Shown: piece after piece, positions 25,701-33,956 of the stretch
Position numbering within the stretch: the first letter of the stretch is position 1
Layout of the letters: every line of letters begins with the position of its first letter
NCBI GenBank assembly: GCA_934168305.1
Contig: CAKPNF010000003.1
Coordinates: forward strand, 44,806-108,805
Length of the DNA stretch: 64,000 bases
Direction: 5' to 3'
Source of the DNA: an uncultured Clostridia bacterium
GTDB lineage: Bacteria; Bacillota; Clostridia; TANB77; CAG-508
Notes under the pieces: model-generated
Databases searched by the model: none
Seen by the model: the letters and a program-made list of their open reading frames with translations, nothing else
What the model was told of the DNA's origin: nothing
Position numbers and translations under genes: made by a program

Positions 25701-26378
25701 TTGTAATGTTCTATAAAATAACCATGATGTTTTATCTTCTCCTAAATTATTAAAAACTCTTTCAAATAATTCATCATCATGATTTGAATAATACCAAATT
25801 GCAGCTTGTTGAACAGCTTCAATATCACTATATGTTATATGAGCTGTATAATCTTCTTCATTTATTCCAGCAGCTTGTAATAAAGCTGTTTTTTCAGTAT
25901 CTGTTGATACACCATTTAAATACAATAAATCTGCTAAAGCTAATAGGTTATTATAATATCCATTATTAACAATACTTTGTAATACTGTATTTCCAGAAGA
26001 TGCTATTGCAGCTTTTTCAGTTTTAAAATCATAAGAAATATTATATTCAGCTTTTTTATTTATATCACTAAAACCTACTCCCGCTCTTACACAATAGTAA
26101 TTTCCTGTATTAAAATTAGAATCTGTTTTACTATTATACTTTACAATTTGCCATATTTTAGTTCCAACTATAGATTCTGTTGTAGAACCATTATCATATG
26201 GATTTTTTATTGCATATGCCATATTCTCTGGTGTTGTTCCATTTCTAAATTCTTGTACTCCAAAATATAAAGGTGTTGTAAGTATTGTTGAAGCACTCAC
26301 CGTATTTGAGATTGTCATAAATATAATAGCAAATATTATACTTACTATTACTAGACTTATTTTCTTCTTATTCATCAT
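22761..26378 (-). CDS. Large thioester-domain surface adhesin with four repeat domains
   Basis: A 1205-residue exported protein. A signal peptide (1-29) precedes a thioester-like domain: C96 in YYCVRAGVGF and Q191 in VQQAAIWYYS match the Cys-Gln pair that forms an internal thioester in Gram-positive adhesins. Four long repeats follow, each opening with FDLALRK or a variant (from about residue 317), containing a NEGDxAGxAxxI segment (DUF11-like) and ending in DDDFEKxV. The C-terminus is STGQTRIYF, a membrane helix and KKFVL, resembling a cell-wall sorting signal but without a clear LPxTG. It could attach covalently to host targets. The upstream region is shared with the divergent carboxypeptidase gene. 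Confidence 0.8.
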   Translation of the reverse strand: MMNKKKISLVIVSIIFAIIFMTISNTVSASTILTTPLYFGVQEFRNGTTPENMAYAIKNPYDNGSTTESIVGTKIWQIVKYNSKTDSNFNTGNYYCVRAGVGFSDINKKAEYNISYDFKTEKAAIASSGNTVLQSIVNNGYYNNLLALADLLYLNGVSTDTEKTALLQAAGINEEDYTAHITYSDIEAVQQAAIWYYSNHDDELFERVFNNLGEDKTSWLFYRTLQMSQEEKGYTSLSDYNMTFNDDGEKIGDGKQRQEQAVLLYNYLINTANANAVTYENGTANSRTKITLYANATEQNTQPIILIERLPEEVKEFDLALRKYITKVDGVTLTGSDSRIPDIDENTIKTKGTATYKHKKDPVTVKKGSIVTYNLTIYNEGDKAGRATKIVDQLPTGLKFSKVTTSGFSANYDETTNIVTITRNSNNTTNLDEYKENNLKSETIEIECEVTAKPDSKNKKILTNVAWIAEEYDAVDNTVITNEVGKDRDSEPYTKPYVSKDSIPEYKGKYSNKTDLTDSTYYYEGEQDDDDFEKLVLEPAAFDLKLIKRIVEVNATKVPERIENVDITELANGTATTAKYTLNKEPVAVKKGDIVKYTFRVYNEGDVDGYASEITEDIPDGLEIVWSDKTESEIEADTTLSDNEKEAIKYNQGIWDFKTVNNDTRKVEVIKTDYLAKGKGLEIATEGANLIKAFDASKPYINTINDKNPDYKEVSVYLRVTAENLSNKIIRNEAAITKDTDSDGDDIDDRDSSTDKWIKYEDDEDYDNVILQSFDLALRKFIIAVGKDTNIEETEYLKNSDGTYTRAPIVDTSKLNTTDENGKLITTAIYNHTKEPVELSVNDYVIYMLRVYNEGDIAGYASEIKDHLPEYLEYLDGEFNDQYKWSVSEDGRTVTTKYLSNHLIDATTTDDNGKIILSYKEVPIMCKVKDTAKSSEKITNIADITEYRDEDKNIVTDRDSKSDNLIIPVDSELPGYKDDEKGDYIPGQEDDDDFEKVVVRTFDLALRKWVTQAIVIENGKETVTETGHKAEDDPEQVVKVELNRKKLNSLTVKFKYSIRVTNEGDVAGYAKEITDYVPEGLKFVAEDNSDWTDEGNNVISTRKLENTLLQPGESAEVEVLLTWINGKDNLGLKVNTAEISEDYNDKHLHDIDSTPDNKVPGEDDIDDAPVLLSVSTGQTRIYFTLGFIVLITIAGGIVLIKKFVL

Positions 26379-26682
26379 AAAATTTTCTCCTTACTTTAAA
26401 TAACATTACTTATATTTTATTTCATTAATTTATTGAAGTCAATAGGTGTTTTTTTCTATTTTTATAGTTTATTTTTTGCGTTTAATAACTCCCTACGGAA
26501 GCTTCTTTTATTTAACAGAAAAAAATTTTTCACCTATATTACAATTATATTACATTTTTGTCATAAAATCAATGATTTATGTAAAATAATCTCGTTTTTT
26601 ATTGATTTCCGTATGCTTTAATTGTTATTAATATTTTTATAAAAACATTCATATATTTTATAGAAGATTTAAGAGGTGTACT
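26379..26682. other. Divergent promoter region between adhesin and carboxypeptidase genes
   Basis: This 304-base gap holds the start regions of both genes. AAGGAG-type and AGAGGTG sites lie next to the two start codons. Very AT-rich stretches could hold promoters on both strands, but I could not single out one hexamer pair with confidence. No gene or repeat is seen. Confidence 0.5.
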
Positions 26683-27936
26683 ATGAAAAAAATTTTTTAT
26701 AAAATATTTATTATATTTTTTATATTACTTTTTGTAATATCCAATTTTTCATTATGTGATGATTTAGATGATAATGAAGTAATTGATGTAGATTCTGAAA
26801 TAGTATCTTTAAATTCATCTAAAAATGAAATTAAATCACCTGATACTAATTCACGTGCATGTGTAGTTATAGACAGGAATACAAATACTATTTTATATGG
26901 AAAAAACGAAAAACAAAAAAGAAAAATGGCATCAACCACAAAAATAATGACTGCAACTGTAATTATAGAGAATTTTAATTTAAATGATACAATAGAAGTT
27001 TCAAAAAAGGCAGCTGGAACAGGTGGTTCAAGATTAGGGTTAAAATTCGGAGATAAAATAACCATTAATGATTTGCTGTATGGATTAATGCTTCGTTCTG
27101 GAAATGATGCTGCTGTAGCACTTGCAGAATACGCTGGTGGAAGTATAAAAGGCTTTGCAGAATTAATGAATAAAAAAGCTTCAGAATTAGGTCTTACTAA
27201 TACTCATTTTGAAACTCCACATGGCTTAGACTCTGATGACCATTATACCACAGCATATGAATTGGCCATTTTATCAAATTACGCTTTAAATAATCCAACC
27301 TTTGCACAAATTGTTGGTACAAAAAATTATACTATAACTATAAATGGTTATCCTAAACAATTAAATAATACAAATGAATTATTAGGTAATTTAAATGGTG
27401 TATATGGAGTTAAAACCGGTTTTACAAATGGAGCTAATAGATGTTTAGTAACAGCATGTAAAAGAAATGATATGGATATTATTTGTGTGGTTTTAGGAGC
27501 AGATACAAAAAAATTTAGAACATTAGATAGTATTAAATTAATTAATTATGTCTTTGATAACTTTGAACCTGTAAATATAAAAAATTTAATTGACAATAAT
27601 TTTAAAAATTGGAAAAAAGAAAATTTAAATAAGATTATAATTAATAAGGGGTCTTCACAAAATATAGACCTAAAACTTGAATATATAGATAAAGCTATTA
27701 TACCTATTAGAAAAGATTTAATAGATTCTATAAAAATTACTATAAACTGCCCTCTATATTTCGAAACTCCATTAGAATCAGATTCTAACATTGGAAATGT
27801 TAATATTTCTGTTTCAGGATATTTAGATTTTAATTATAAAGTAATGAATGTGCATGAAGTTAAGCATAAAACTTGGAATATGTATTTATATGATTTTTTT
27901 AAAAATTATTCTTCTATTTTAAATAATATTTTTTAA
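26683..27936 (+). CDS. D-alanyl-D-alanine carboxypeptidase (DacF-type PBP5)
   Basis: A serine carboxypeptidase that trims the terminal D-Ala of peptidoglycan stem peptides. A signal peptide or anchor (about 1-24) is followed by the three penicillin-binding motifs: STTK (S84-K87), SGN (139-141) and KTG (244-246 in YGVKTGFTNGA). The C-terminal part (about 300-400) matches the beta-rich PBP5-associated domain. Length of 417 residues is normal for DacF/DacB types, some of which act in sporulation. AAGAGGTGT precedes the ATG. It is monocistronic, with a shared bidirectional terminator at 27993. Confidence 0.92.
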   Translation: MKKIFYKIFIIFFILLFVISNFSLCDDLDDNEVIDVDSEIVSLNSSKNEIKSPDTNSRACVVIDRNTNTILYGKNEKQKRKMASTTKIMTATVIIENFNLNDTIEVSKKAAGTGGSRLGLKFGDKITINDLLYGLMLRSGNDAAVALAEYAGGSIKGFAELMNKKASELGLTNTHFETPHGLDSDDHYTTAYELAILSNYALNNPTFAQIVGTKNYTITINGYPKQLNNTNELLGNLNGVYGVKTGFTNGANRCLVTACKRNDMDIICVVLGADTKKFRTLDSIKLINYVFDNFEPVNIKNLIDNNFKNWKKENLNKIIINKGSSQNIDLKLEYIDKAIIPIRKDLIDSIKITINCPLYFETPLESDSNIGNVNISVSGYLDFNYKVMNVHEVKHKTWNMYLYDFFKNYSSILNNIF

Positions 27937-27948
27937 AACAATGAAAAT

Positions 27949-27976
27949 CCATTGGTCAAAAACTCCGTTGGTTGAA
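27949..27976. repeat. Degenerate fragment of palindromic repeat family B
   Basis: CCATTGGTCAAAAACTCCG...TTGGTTGAAA retains the CATTGGT and TTGGTTGAA landmarks of family B just after the carboxypeptidase stop. It is too decayed to fold well. Confidence 0.45.
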
Positions 27977-27992
27977 AAAGCATATTCAAAGA

Positions 27993-28028
27993 AAAAGAAA
28001 TTATGAATTTAATATTCATAATTTCTTT
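27993..28028. terminator. Bidirectional terminator between dac and acpP
   Basis: AAAGAAATTATGAAT pairs with ATTCATAATTTCTTT around a short loop, with A-rich and T-rich flanks. It ends both the dac (+) and plsX-acpP (-) transcripts. Confidence 0.85.
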
Positions 28029-28033
28029 TTATA

Positions 28034-28273
28034 TTAAACATTTTCTTTTATATAGTCAACTACGTCTCCTACTGTTACAACTTTTTCTGCATCACTATCT
28101 GGAATTTCTATATCAAATTCTTCTTCAATAGCCATTACTAATTCTACTATATCTAAAGAATCAGCTCCTAAATCATCAATAAAAGATGCTTCCATTGTTA
28201 CAGCTGTATCTGCTACACCTAATTGTTCAACAATTATAGCTTTTACTTTCTCTAAAATTTCTTCTGAACTCAT
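28034..28273 (-). CDS. acpP: Acyl carrier protein
   Basis: The 79-residue carrier of fatty-acid intermediates. The phosphopantetheine serine is S39 in LGADSLDIVELVMAIEEEF. The acidic helices and length are typical. I chose ATG at 28273 (MSSEEILEKV) because GAGGAGGTGA lies 10 bases upstream; an upstream TTG frame would translate the RBS itself. It follows plsX in the same direction, the common Firmicutes pairing for phospholipid and fatty-acid synthesis. Confidence 0.96.
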   Translation of the reverse strand: MSSEEILEKVKAIIVEQLGVADTAVTMEASFIDDLGADSLDIVELVMAIEEEFDIEIPDSDAEKVVTVGDVVDYIKENV

Positions 28274-28411
28274 AATTTCGAGTTCACCTCCTCTCAAGTT
28301 TTCATGTGTATGTATTATCTAATTTTTATAATACTTTTATATTATATGTTATTATATTTGTCAAGTATATTTACTAATTATTTTTATTTTATACTACATG
28401 TTCGGTTTATT

Positions 28412-29434
28412 TTATTTGTTAAATGCTTCTATCATCTTTTCAACAGCTCTATTTTCAACAAATTTTTCTGCTTGAATTATTGTATATTCAAATAATCTTT
28501 CATCACTACTTCCATGTGCTTTAACAACTGGCTTTTTAACTCCTAAAAATAGAGCTCCTCCATATCTTTTATAATCCATTACATCTGCAAATCTATTGAT
28601 TCCAGGAAGTGCAGGAACTGCAGCTATTTTTGAAAATATATTTTTCATTAAACTTTCTTTTAAAGATTTTTTTACAAATTTTCCTAGTCCTTCTGTTGTT
28701 TTTAAAAATACATTACCTGTAAATCCATCTGTTATTATAGCATCAATTTTTCCAGAAAATGCATCTCTTCCTTCAACATTTCCTATAAAATTTATACCTA
28801 ACTCTTCTGATTTTTCTTTTAGCAAATTATAGCTTTCTTTAACTAATTCGTTTCCTTTTGTTTCCTCTGTACCAATGTTTAAAAGTCCAACTGCTGGTTT
28901 TTCAATTCCAAATGTATTTCTTAAATATATTGTAGACATTTGAGCAAATTGTAATAAATTTATAGGTTTGCAATTTGTATTTGATCCACAATCCATTAAT
29001 AGTAATTGACTTTTATATGCCGGTAAAATACCTGCTAATGCTGGTCTATCTATTCCTTTTATTCTCCCAACTAATAATGTTGCTCCTGCAAGTAATGCTC
29101 CTGAATTTCCAGCAGATATAAATACATCACCTTCATCTTGTTTTAGCATATTAAATCCAACTACCATTGATGAATCTTTTTTATGTTTTATTGCTTCTGT
29201 TGGCTTATCTTCCATCTCTATTGTTTCTGTGGCATTTTGTATTTTTAATCTATCTGAAATCTCCTCTATTTCTTTTCCGTAAAATTCTTTTACTTTACTT
29301 CTTATTATTTCTTCTTTTCCAACTAGTATTACCTCTGATTTCACTCTATTTATTGCATTTACTGCTCCTTTTATATTTGCATCAGGTCCATTGTCTCCAC
29401 CCATTGCATCTAATATTATTTTCAAATTTCTCAT
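28412..29434 (-). CDS. plsX: Phosphate acyltransferase PlsX
   Basis: Converts acyl-ACP and phosphate to acyl-phosphate, the first step of phospholipid synthesis with PlsY. The 340-residue protein starts with ILDAMGGDNGPDANIKGAV and contains SAGNSGALLAGATLLVGRI, LMDCGSNTNCKP and a DGFTGNVFLKTTEG segment, all family landmarks. It is a peripheral membrane enzyme. Upstream of acpP, its acyl-donor carrier. No rpmF or fapR is seen next to it. Confidence 0.95.
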   Translation of the reverse strand: MRNLKIILDAMGGDNGPDANIKGAVNAINRVKSEVILVGKEEIIRSKVKEFYGKEIEEISDRLKIQNATETIEMEDKPTEAIKHKKDSSMVVGFNMLKQDEGDVFISAGNSGALLAGATLLVGRIKGIDRPALAGILPAYKSQLLLMDCGSNTNCKPINLLQFAQMSTIYLRNTFGIEKPAVGLLNIGTEETKGNELVKESYNLLKEKSEELGINFIGNVEGRDAFSGKIDAIITDGFTGNVFLKTTEGLGKFVKKSLKESLMKNIFSKIAAVPALPGINRFADVMDYKRYGGALFLGVKKPVVKAHGSSDERLFEYTIIQAEKFVENRAVEKMIEAFNK

Positions 29435-29530
29435 TCCTTCCTGATTTTTACTGTTCTTCTATCATTTTATTTTAAGTATTATTATTTTATTATTCTTTAT
29501 ACAAAAAATCAATACTTTTATTATAAAAAA

Positions 29531-29565
29531 TATAAAAGAACTAGAATATTTCTAGTTCTTTTATA
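29531..29565 (-). terminator. Intrinsic terminator of the str operon after tuf
   Basis: A 16-base-pair perfect stem (TATAAAAGAACTAGAA and its complement) with a three-base loop is followed on the minus strand by a T-run. It lies about 12 bases after the tuf stop. Confidence 0.9.
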
Positions 29566-29576
29566 TTTTTTATATA

Positions 29577-30779
29577 TTATTCGATGATGTCAGCAACAAC
29601 ACCTGAACCAACTGTTCTACCACCTTCACGGATAGCGAATCTTAGTCCTTTTTCAATAGCAATTGGTGTAATTAATTCAATTGTCATTGAAACGTTATCT
29701 CCTGGCATAACCATTTCTGTTCCAGCTGGTAATTCAATAACACCTGTAACGTCTGTTGTTCTGAAGTAGAATTGTGGTCTGTATCCATTAAAGAATGGTG
29801 TATGTCTTCCACCCTCTTCTTTAGTTAATACATAAACTTCAGAAGTAAATTTTGTATGTGGATGAATTGTTCCTGGTTTACATAGAACTTGACCTCTTTC
29901 GATGTCTTTTCTATCAATACCTCTTAATAGAACACCGATGTTATCTCCTGCTTCAGCTTGGTCTAATAATTTTCTGAACATTTCAACACCTGTTACAACA
30001 GTTTTTCTTCTTTCTGTTGTTAAACCGATAATTTCAACTTCGTCTTGAAGTTTAACTTCTCCTCTTTCTACTCTACCTGTAGCAACTGTACCACGACCTG
30101 TGATTGTGAATACGTCTTCAACTGGCATTAAGAATGGTTGATCAATTGGTCTTTCTGGTGTTGGGATATAGCTATCAACAGCTTCCATTAATTCTTTCAT
30201 TGGTTTGTAAACTTCATCATCAGGATTTGTTGATGTACTTTCTAGAACTGCTAATGAAGAACCTTTTATTACTGGAATATCATCTCCTGGGAAACCATAT
30301 TCTGATAATAAGTCTCTAACTTCCATTTCAACTAATTCTAATAATTCTGGGTCATCAACCATATCACATTTGTTTAAGTAAACAACGATGTATTTAACAC
30401 CAACTTGTCTAGCTAATAAGATGTGTTCTCTTGTTTGTGGCATTGGTCCATCAGCTGCAGATACAACTAATATAGCACCATCCATTTGAGCAGCACCTGT
30501 AATCATGTTTTTAACGTAGTCAGCATGTCCTGGGCAGTCAACGTGTGCATAGTGTCTGTTATCTGTTTCATATTCTACGTGTGCTGTGTTGATTGTGATT
30601 CCTCTTGCTTTTTCTTCTGGAGCTCCATCGATTTGATCGTAAGCTTCGAATTTAGCTTTTCCTAATAATGATAAATATTTTGTAATAGCTGCTGTTGTTG
30701 TTGTTTTACCATGGTCAACGTGTCCGATTGTACCAATGTTAACGTGTGGTTTGTTTCTTTCAAATTTTGCTTTTGCCAT
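29577..30779 (-). CDS. tuf: Elongation factor Tu
   Basis: GTPase that delivers aminoacyl-tRNA to the ribosome. The G motifs are GHVDHGKTTTTAAI near residue 19, the RGITINTAHVEYET switch region, DCPGHADYVKNM and YLNKCDMVDD (NKxD). Domains 2 and 3 follow, with VFTITGRGTVATGRVERG and a conserved C-terminal IREGGRTVGSGVV. Length is 400. Last gene of the rpsL-rpsG-fusA-tuf operon. The 267-base gap to fusA holds a structured RNA element. Codon choice is strongly biased, as expected for a highly expressed gene. Confidence 0.98.
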   Translation of the reverse strand: MAKAKFERNKPHVNIGTIGHVDHGKTTTTAAITKYLSLLGKAKFEAYDQIDGAPEEKARGITINTAHVEYETDNRHYAHVDCPGHADYVKNMITGAAQMDGAILVVSAADGPMPQTREHILLARQVGVKYIVVYLNKCDMVDDPELLELVEMEVRDLLSEYGFPGDDIPVIKGSSLAVLESTSTNPDDEVYKPMKELMEAVDSYIPTPERPIDQPFLMPVEDVFTITGRGTVATGRVERGEVKLQDEVEIIGLTTERRKTVVTGVEMFRKLLDQAEAGDNIGVLLRGIDRKDIERGQVLCKPGTIHPHTKFTSEVYVLTKEEGGRHTPFFNGYRPQFYFRTTDVTGVIELPAGTEMVMPGDNVSMTIELITPIAIEKGLRFAIREGGRTVGSGVVADIIE

Positions 30780-30949
30780 TTTAAAAATCCTCCTTATTTT
30801 AGTTAGCCGTTCTTTTTGAACGTAGCTACTTTATTTTTTAAACTTAATAACGTAAATTATTTGTTGCACTTGCATTTTACAACATTTTCATTAAAAATGC
30901 AAGTACTATTTTATTTATAATTCAAATTAATATAAAATTAGTATATTGT

Positions 30950-31040
30950 GCATTTTGGATATTTACTGAAAGCTGAAGGTGTACGTGTGTACATCGAAGT
31001 TTTCAGTAAACAACAAAATGTGCAAGATGCTGATTTTAGA
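30950..31040 (-). ncRNA. Structured intercistronic RNA after fusA (twin of the rpsG-fusA element)
   Basis: The core 30962-31010 folds as TTTACTGAAA/TTTTCAGTAAA, an asymmetric internal loop, then a TGTAC/GTACA stem with a four-base loop. An outer helix (TGCATTTTG with CAAAATGTGCA) extends it. The same layout with compensatory changes occurs after rpsG. It begins immediately after the fusA stop codon. Confidence 0.65.
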
Positions 31041-31046
31041 TTAATT

Positions 31047-33128
31047 TTATTCTGCTTTCTTTCTAGAAGCAACAATAGTCTCTAAAACTGATTTTGGAAC
31101 TTCTTCGTAATGAGAAGGTTCCATAGAGTATGAACCTCTACCTTGAGTCTTAGAACGTAAGTCTGTTGCATAACCAAACATTTCTGATAATGGAATAAAT
31201 GCATGTATTTCTTGCATTCCATCGTTTGCATCCATACCTTCCATTCTACCTCTTCTAGAGTTTACATCACCAATAACATCTCCCATGTATTCTTCTGGAA
31301 CTGTTATTTCAACTTTCATAATTGGCTCTAAGATAACTGACTTAGCTTGTTTACATCCTTCTTTGAATGCCATAGAAGCAGCTATTTTGAAGGCCATTTC
31401 TGAAGAGTCAACTTCGTGGTATGAACCATCAACTAATGAAACTTTAAAGTCTATAACTGGGTAACCAGCTAAGATACCACTTTCAGCAGCTTCTCTCATA
31501 CCTTGTTCAATTGGTTTAATATATTCTTTTGGAACAGCTCCTCCAACGATTTTGCTTTCGAATTCTATTCCTTTACCTGGCTCTAATGGTTCCATTTCAA
31601 ACCAAACGTCACCGTATTGTCCTTTACCACCAGATTGACGAATAAATTTACCTTGAACTTTTACTTTATTTCTAATTGTTTCTTTGTAAGCAACTTGTGG
31701 TTTACCTACATTACATTCAACTTTGAATTCTCTTTTTAATCTATCTACGATGATATCTAGGTGTAATTCACCCATACCAGCGATAATTGTTTGACCAGTT
31801 TCTTGGTTTGTATAAGCCTTAAATGTTGGATCTTCTTCAGCAAGTTTTGCTAAAGCGATTCCCATTTTTTCTTGAGCTGCTTTATCTTTTGGCTCAATAG
31901 CTATATCAATAACTGGTTCTGGGAATTCCATTGATTCTAGGATTATTGGATGATCTGGATCACATAAAGTATTTCCAGTTGTAACATCTTTTAAACCTAC
32001 AGCTGCAGCAATATCACCAGCATATACTTTTTCAATATCTTCTCTGTGATTTGCATGCATTTGAAGAATTCTTCCTACTCTTTCTTTTTTGTCTTTGCTT
32101 GAATTTAAAACTGTTGATCCAGATTCAAGTGTTCCAGAGTAAACTCTGAAAAAACATAATTTTCCAACAAATGGGTCAGTAGCAATTTTAAATGCTAAAG
32201 CTGCGAATGGAGCATCATCTGAAGTTTTAGCTTCTGTTTCTTCTCCATCTAATGTTTCACCTTTAATATGTGGTATATCTAATGGTGATGGCATATAGTC
32301 AACTATTGCATCTAATAATTCTTGAACACCTTTGTTTTTGTATGAAGAACCACATGTAACTGGTACTATTTTATTAGCTAATGTTCCAGCTCTTAAACCT
32401 CTTTTGATCTCTTCTTCTGTTAGTTCTTCACCATCTAAATATTTCATCATTAATTCTTCATCTTGATCAGCAACAGCCTCGATCATATTAGCTCTCCATG
32501 TTTCAGCTTCTTCCTTCATATCTTCTGGAATATCTGTTTCAACGATGTGTTCTCCTAATTTATCATCTTGGATGTATGCTTTCATTTTAATAAGATCAAC
32601 TATACCTTGGAAGTTGTCTTCTGCACCTACTGGTAATTGGATTGGAACCGCATTTGCTTTTAATCTTGTTTTTAATTGATCAACACAAAGCATAAAGTTA
32701 GCTCCAGTAATATCCATTTTATTTACATATACCATTCTTGGTACACTATATTTATCAGCTTGTCTCCAAACTGTTTCTGTTTGTGGTTGAACTCCACCTT
32801 TTGCTGCTAAAACTGTTACAGCACCATCAAGAACTTTTAAAGATCTTTGAACCTCTACTGTAAAATCAACGTGACCTGGAGTATCTATAATATTAATTCT
32901 ATTATCTTTCCAGAAACATGTTGTACAAGCAGATGTAATTGTAATACCTCTTTCTTGTTCTTGTGCCATCCAGTCCATTGTTGCAGCACCTTCATGAACT
33001 TCACCTATTTTATGAGTTTTACCTGTATAGAATAATATTCTCTCTGTTGTTGTTGTTTTACCAGCATCAATGTGAGCCATTATTCCTATATTTCTTGTTC
33101 TCTCTAATGGGTATGCTCTTCCTGCCAT
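31047..33128 (-). CDS. fusA: Elongation factor G
   Basis: GTPase that drives ribosomal translocation. The 693-residue protein has MAHIDAGKTTTTERILFYTG (P-loop), the ERGITITSA switch, DTPGHVDFTVEV and NKMDITGAN. Domains II to V follow, with GMGELHLDIIVDRL in domain III and GYATDLRSKTQGRGSYSMEP near the C-terminus. GAGGGGG precedes the ATG. It lies between rpsG and tuf, and both flanking gaps carry the same type of RNA hairpin. Confidence 0.98.
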   Translation of the reverse strand: MAGRAYPLERTRNIGIMAHIDAGKTTTTERILFYTGKTHKIGEVHEGAATMDWMAQEQERGITITSACTTCFWKDNRINIIDTPGHVDFTVEVQRSLKVLDGAVTVLAAKGGVQPQTETVWRQADKYSVPRMVYVNKMDITGANFMLCVDQLKTRLKANAVPIQLPVGAEDNFQGIVDLIKMKAYIQDDKLGEHIVETDIPEDMKEEAETWRANMIEAVADQDEELMMKYLDGEELTEEEIKRGLRAGTLANKIVPVTCGSSYKNKGVQELLDAIVDYMPSPLDIPHIKGETLDGEETEAKTSDDAPFAALAFKIATDPFVGKLCFFRVYSGTLESGSTVLNSSKDKKERVGRILQMHANHREDIEKVYAGDIAAAVGLKDVTTGNTLCDPDHPIILESMEFPEPVIDIAIEPKDKAAQEKMGIALAKLAEEDPTFKAYTNQETGQTIIAGMGELHLDIIVDRLKREFKVECNVGKPQVAYKETIRNKVKVQGKFIRQSGGKGQYGDVWFEMEPLEPGKGIEFESKIVGGAVPKEYIKPIEQGMREAAESGILAGYPVIDFKVSLVDGSYHEVDSSEMAFKIAASMAFKEGCKQAKSVILEPIMKVEITVPEEYMGDVIGDVNSRRGRMEGMDANDGMQEIHAFIPLSEMFGYATDLRSKTQGRGSYSMEPSHYEEVPKSVLETIVASRKKAE

Positions 33129-33188
33129 CTATATTTCCCCCTCTCGGTTTCTTTTATAATTCTTTTTAACACTCTCAACTTTAAATTT

Positions 33189-33304
33189 TTGTTAAAAGTG
33201 ATTAGCTGTGCATTTTTAAGATTAATTACAAGCCGAAGTCGTACACAGGTACGTCGAGGTTTGTAATTAATATTGAAAATTTGCAGATTATTGCTTTTAA
33301 CAAA
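33189..33304 (-). ncRNA. Structured intercistronic RNA after rpsG (twin of the fusA-tuf element)
   Basis: The core 33221-33271 folds as ATTAATTACAA/TTGTAATTAAT, an internal loop whose bases are largely the same as in the fusA-tuf element, then a CGTAC/GTACG stem with a four-base loop. An outer helix pairs TGTTAAAAG with CTTTTAACA. The stem sequences differ from the twin but keep pairing, which points to selection on RNA structure. Confidence 0.65.
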
Positions 33305-33308
33305 AATT

Positions 33309-33779
33309 TTACCATTTGTAATGAGCAAAAGCCTTATTAGCTTCAGCCATTCTATGAGTATCTTCTTTCTTCTTAAATGCTCCACCGTTTCCAGCAACAG
33401 CATCCATAATTTCACCAGCTAATTTTTCAGCCATAGTTTTTTCATGTCTGTTTCTAGCATAAGAAACTAACCATCTTAAACCTAAAGTTTGTCTTCTTTC
33501 TGGTCTAATTTCTAATGGAACTTGGTATGTAGCTCCACCAACTCTTCTAGCTTTAACTTCTAGAACTGGCATTACATTTTCTAAAGCTGCTTCAAAAACT
33601 TCTAAAGGATTTTTTCCTTCTTTTTCTTTTATGATATCAAATGCATCATATACTATTTTTTGAGCAACTGATTTTTTACCATCTAACATTATATTGTTTA
33701 CTAATTTTGTAACAACTTTACTATTATATATTGGATCTGGTAAAACATCTCTTTTTGCTATAAATCCTCTTCTTGGCAC
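33309..33779 (-). CDS. rpsG: 30S ribosomal protein S7
   Basis: Primary 16S rRNA-binding protein of the small-subunit head. The 156-residue protein starts MPRRGFIAKRDVLPDPIYNS and contains the conserved KVTKLVNNIMLDGKK-type segment, LEVKARRVGGATYQVP and RPERRQTLGLRWLV. Length is typical. It follows rpsL after 177 bases. In E. coli S7 represses the str operon by binding the rpsL-rpsG spacer; here the corresponding spacer holds a different hairpin, and the twin elements lie after rpsG and fusA. Confidence 0.98.
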   Translation of the reverse strand: MPRRGFIAKRDVLPDPIYNSKVVTKLVNNIMLDGKKSVAQKIVYDAFDIIKEKEGKNPLEVFEAALENVMPVLEVKARRVGGATYQVPLEIRPERRQTLGLRWLVSYARNRHEKTMAEKLAGEIMDAVAGNGGAFKKKEDTHRMAEANKAFAHYKW

Positions 33780-33829
33780 TATTCTTCCCTCCTTAATTTT
33801 TATTTAGATATTTATAAAACATCTTAGGT

Positions 33830-33891
33830 ACTCTGATAGGTTTTCCTATCCGTATAGTGCATATAATATATTCTAAATTCAAGTACCCTTA
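33830..33891 (-). promoter_or_regulatory. Hairpin in the rpsL-rpsG spacer
   Basis: On the minus strand GGATAGG, AAAA and CCTATC form a compact hairpin, enclosed by GGGTACT and AGAGTACC. It lies about 50 bases upstream of rpsG and is a candidate S7 autoregulatory site by position only; it does not share the twin-element sequence. Confidence 0.45.
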
Positions 33892-33956
33892 ATTTAGTAA
33901 GTATTACAAGCACTAATTATTTTTAATTTCACGTTGCTAATTTCCTAATCGATTTT

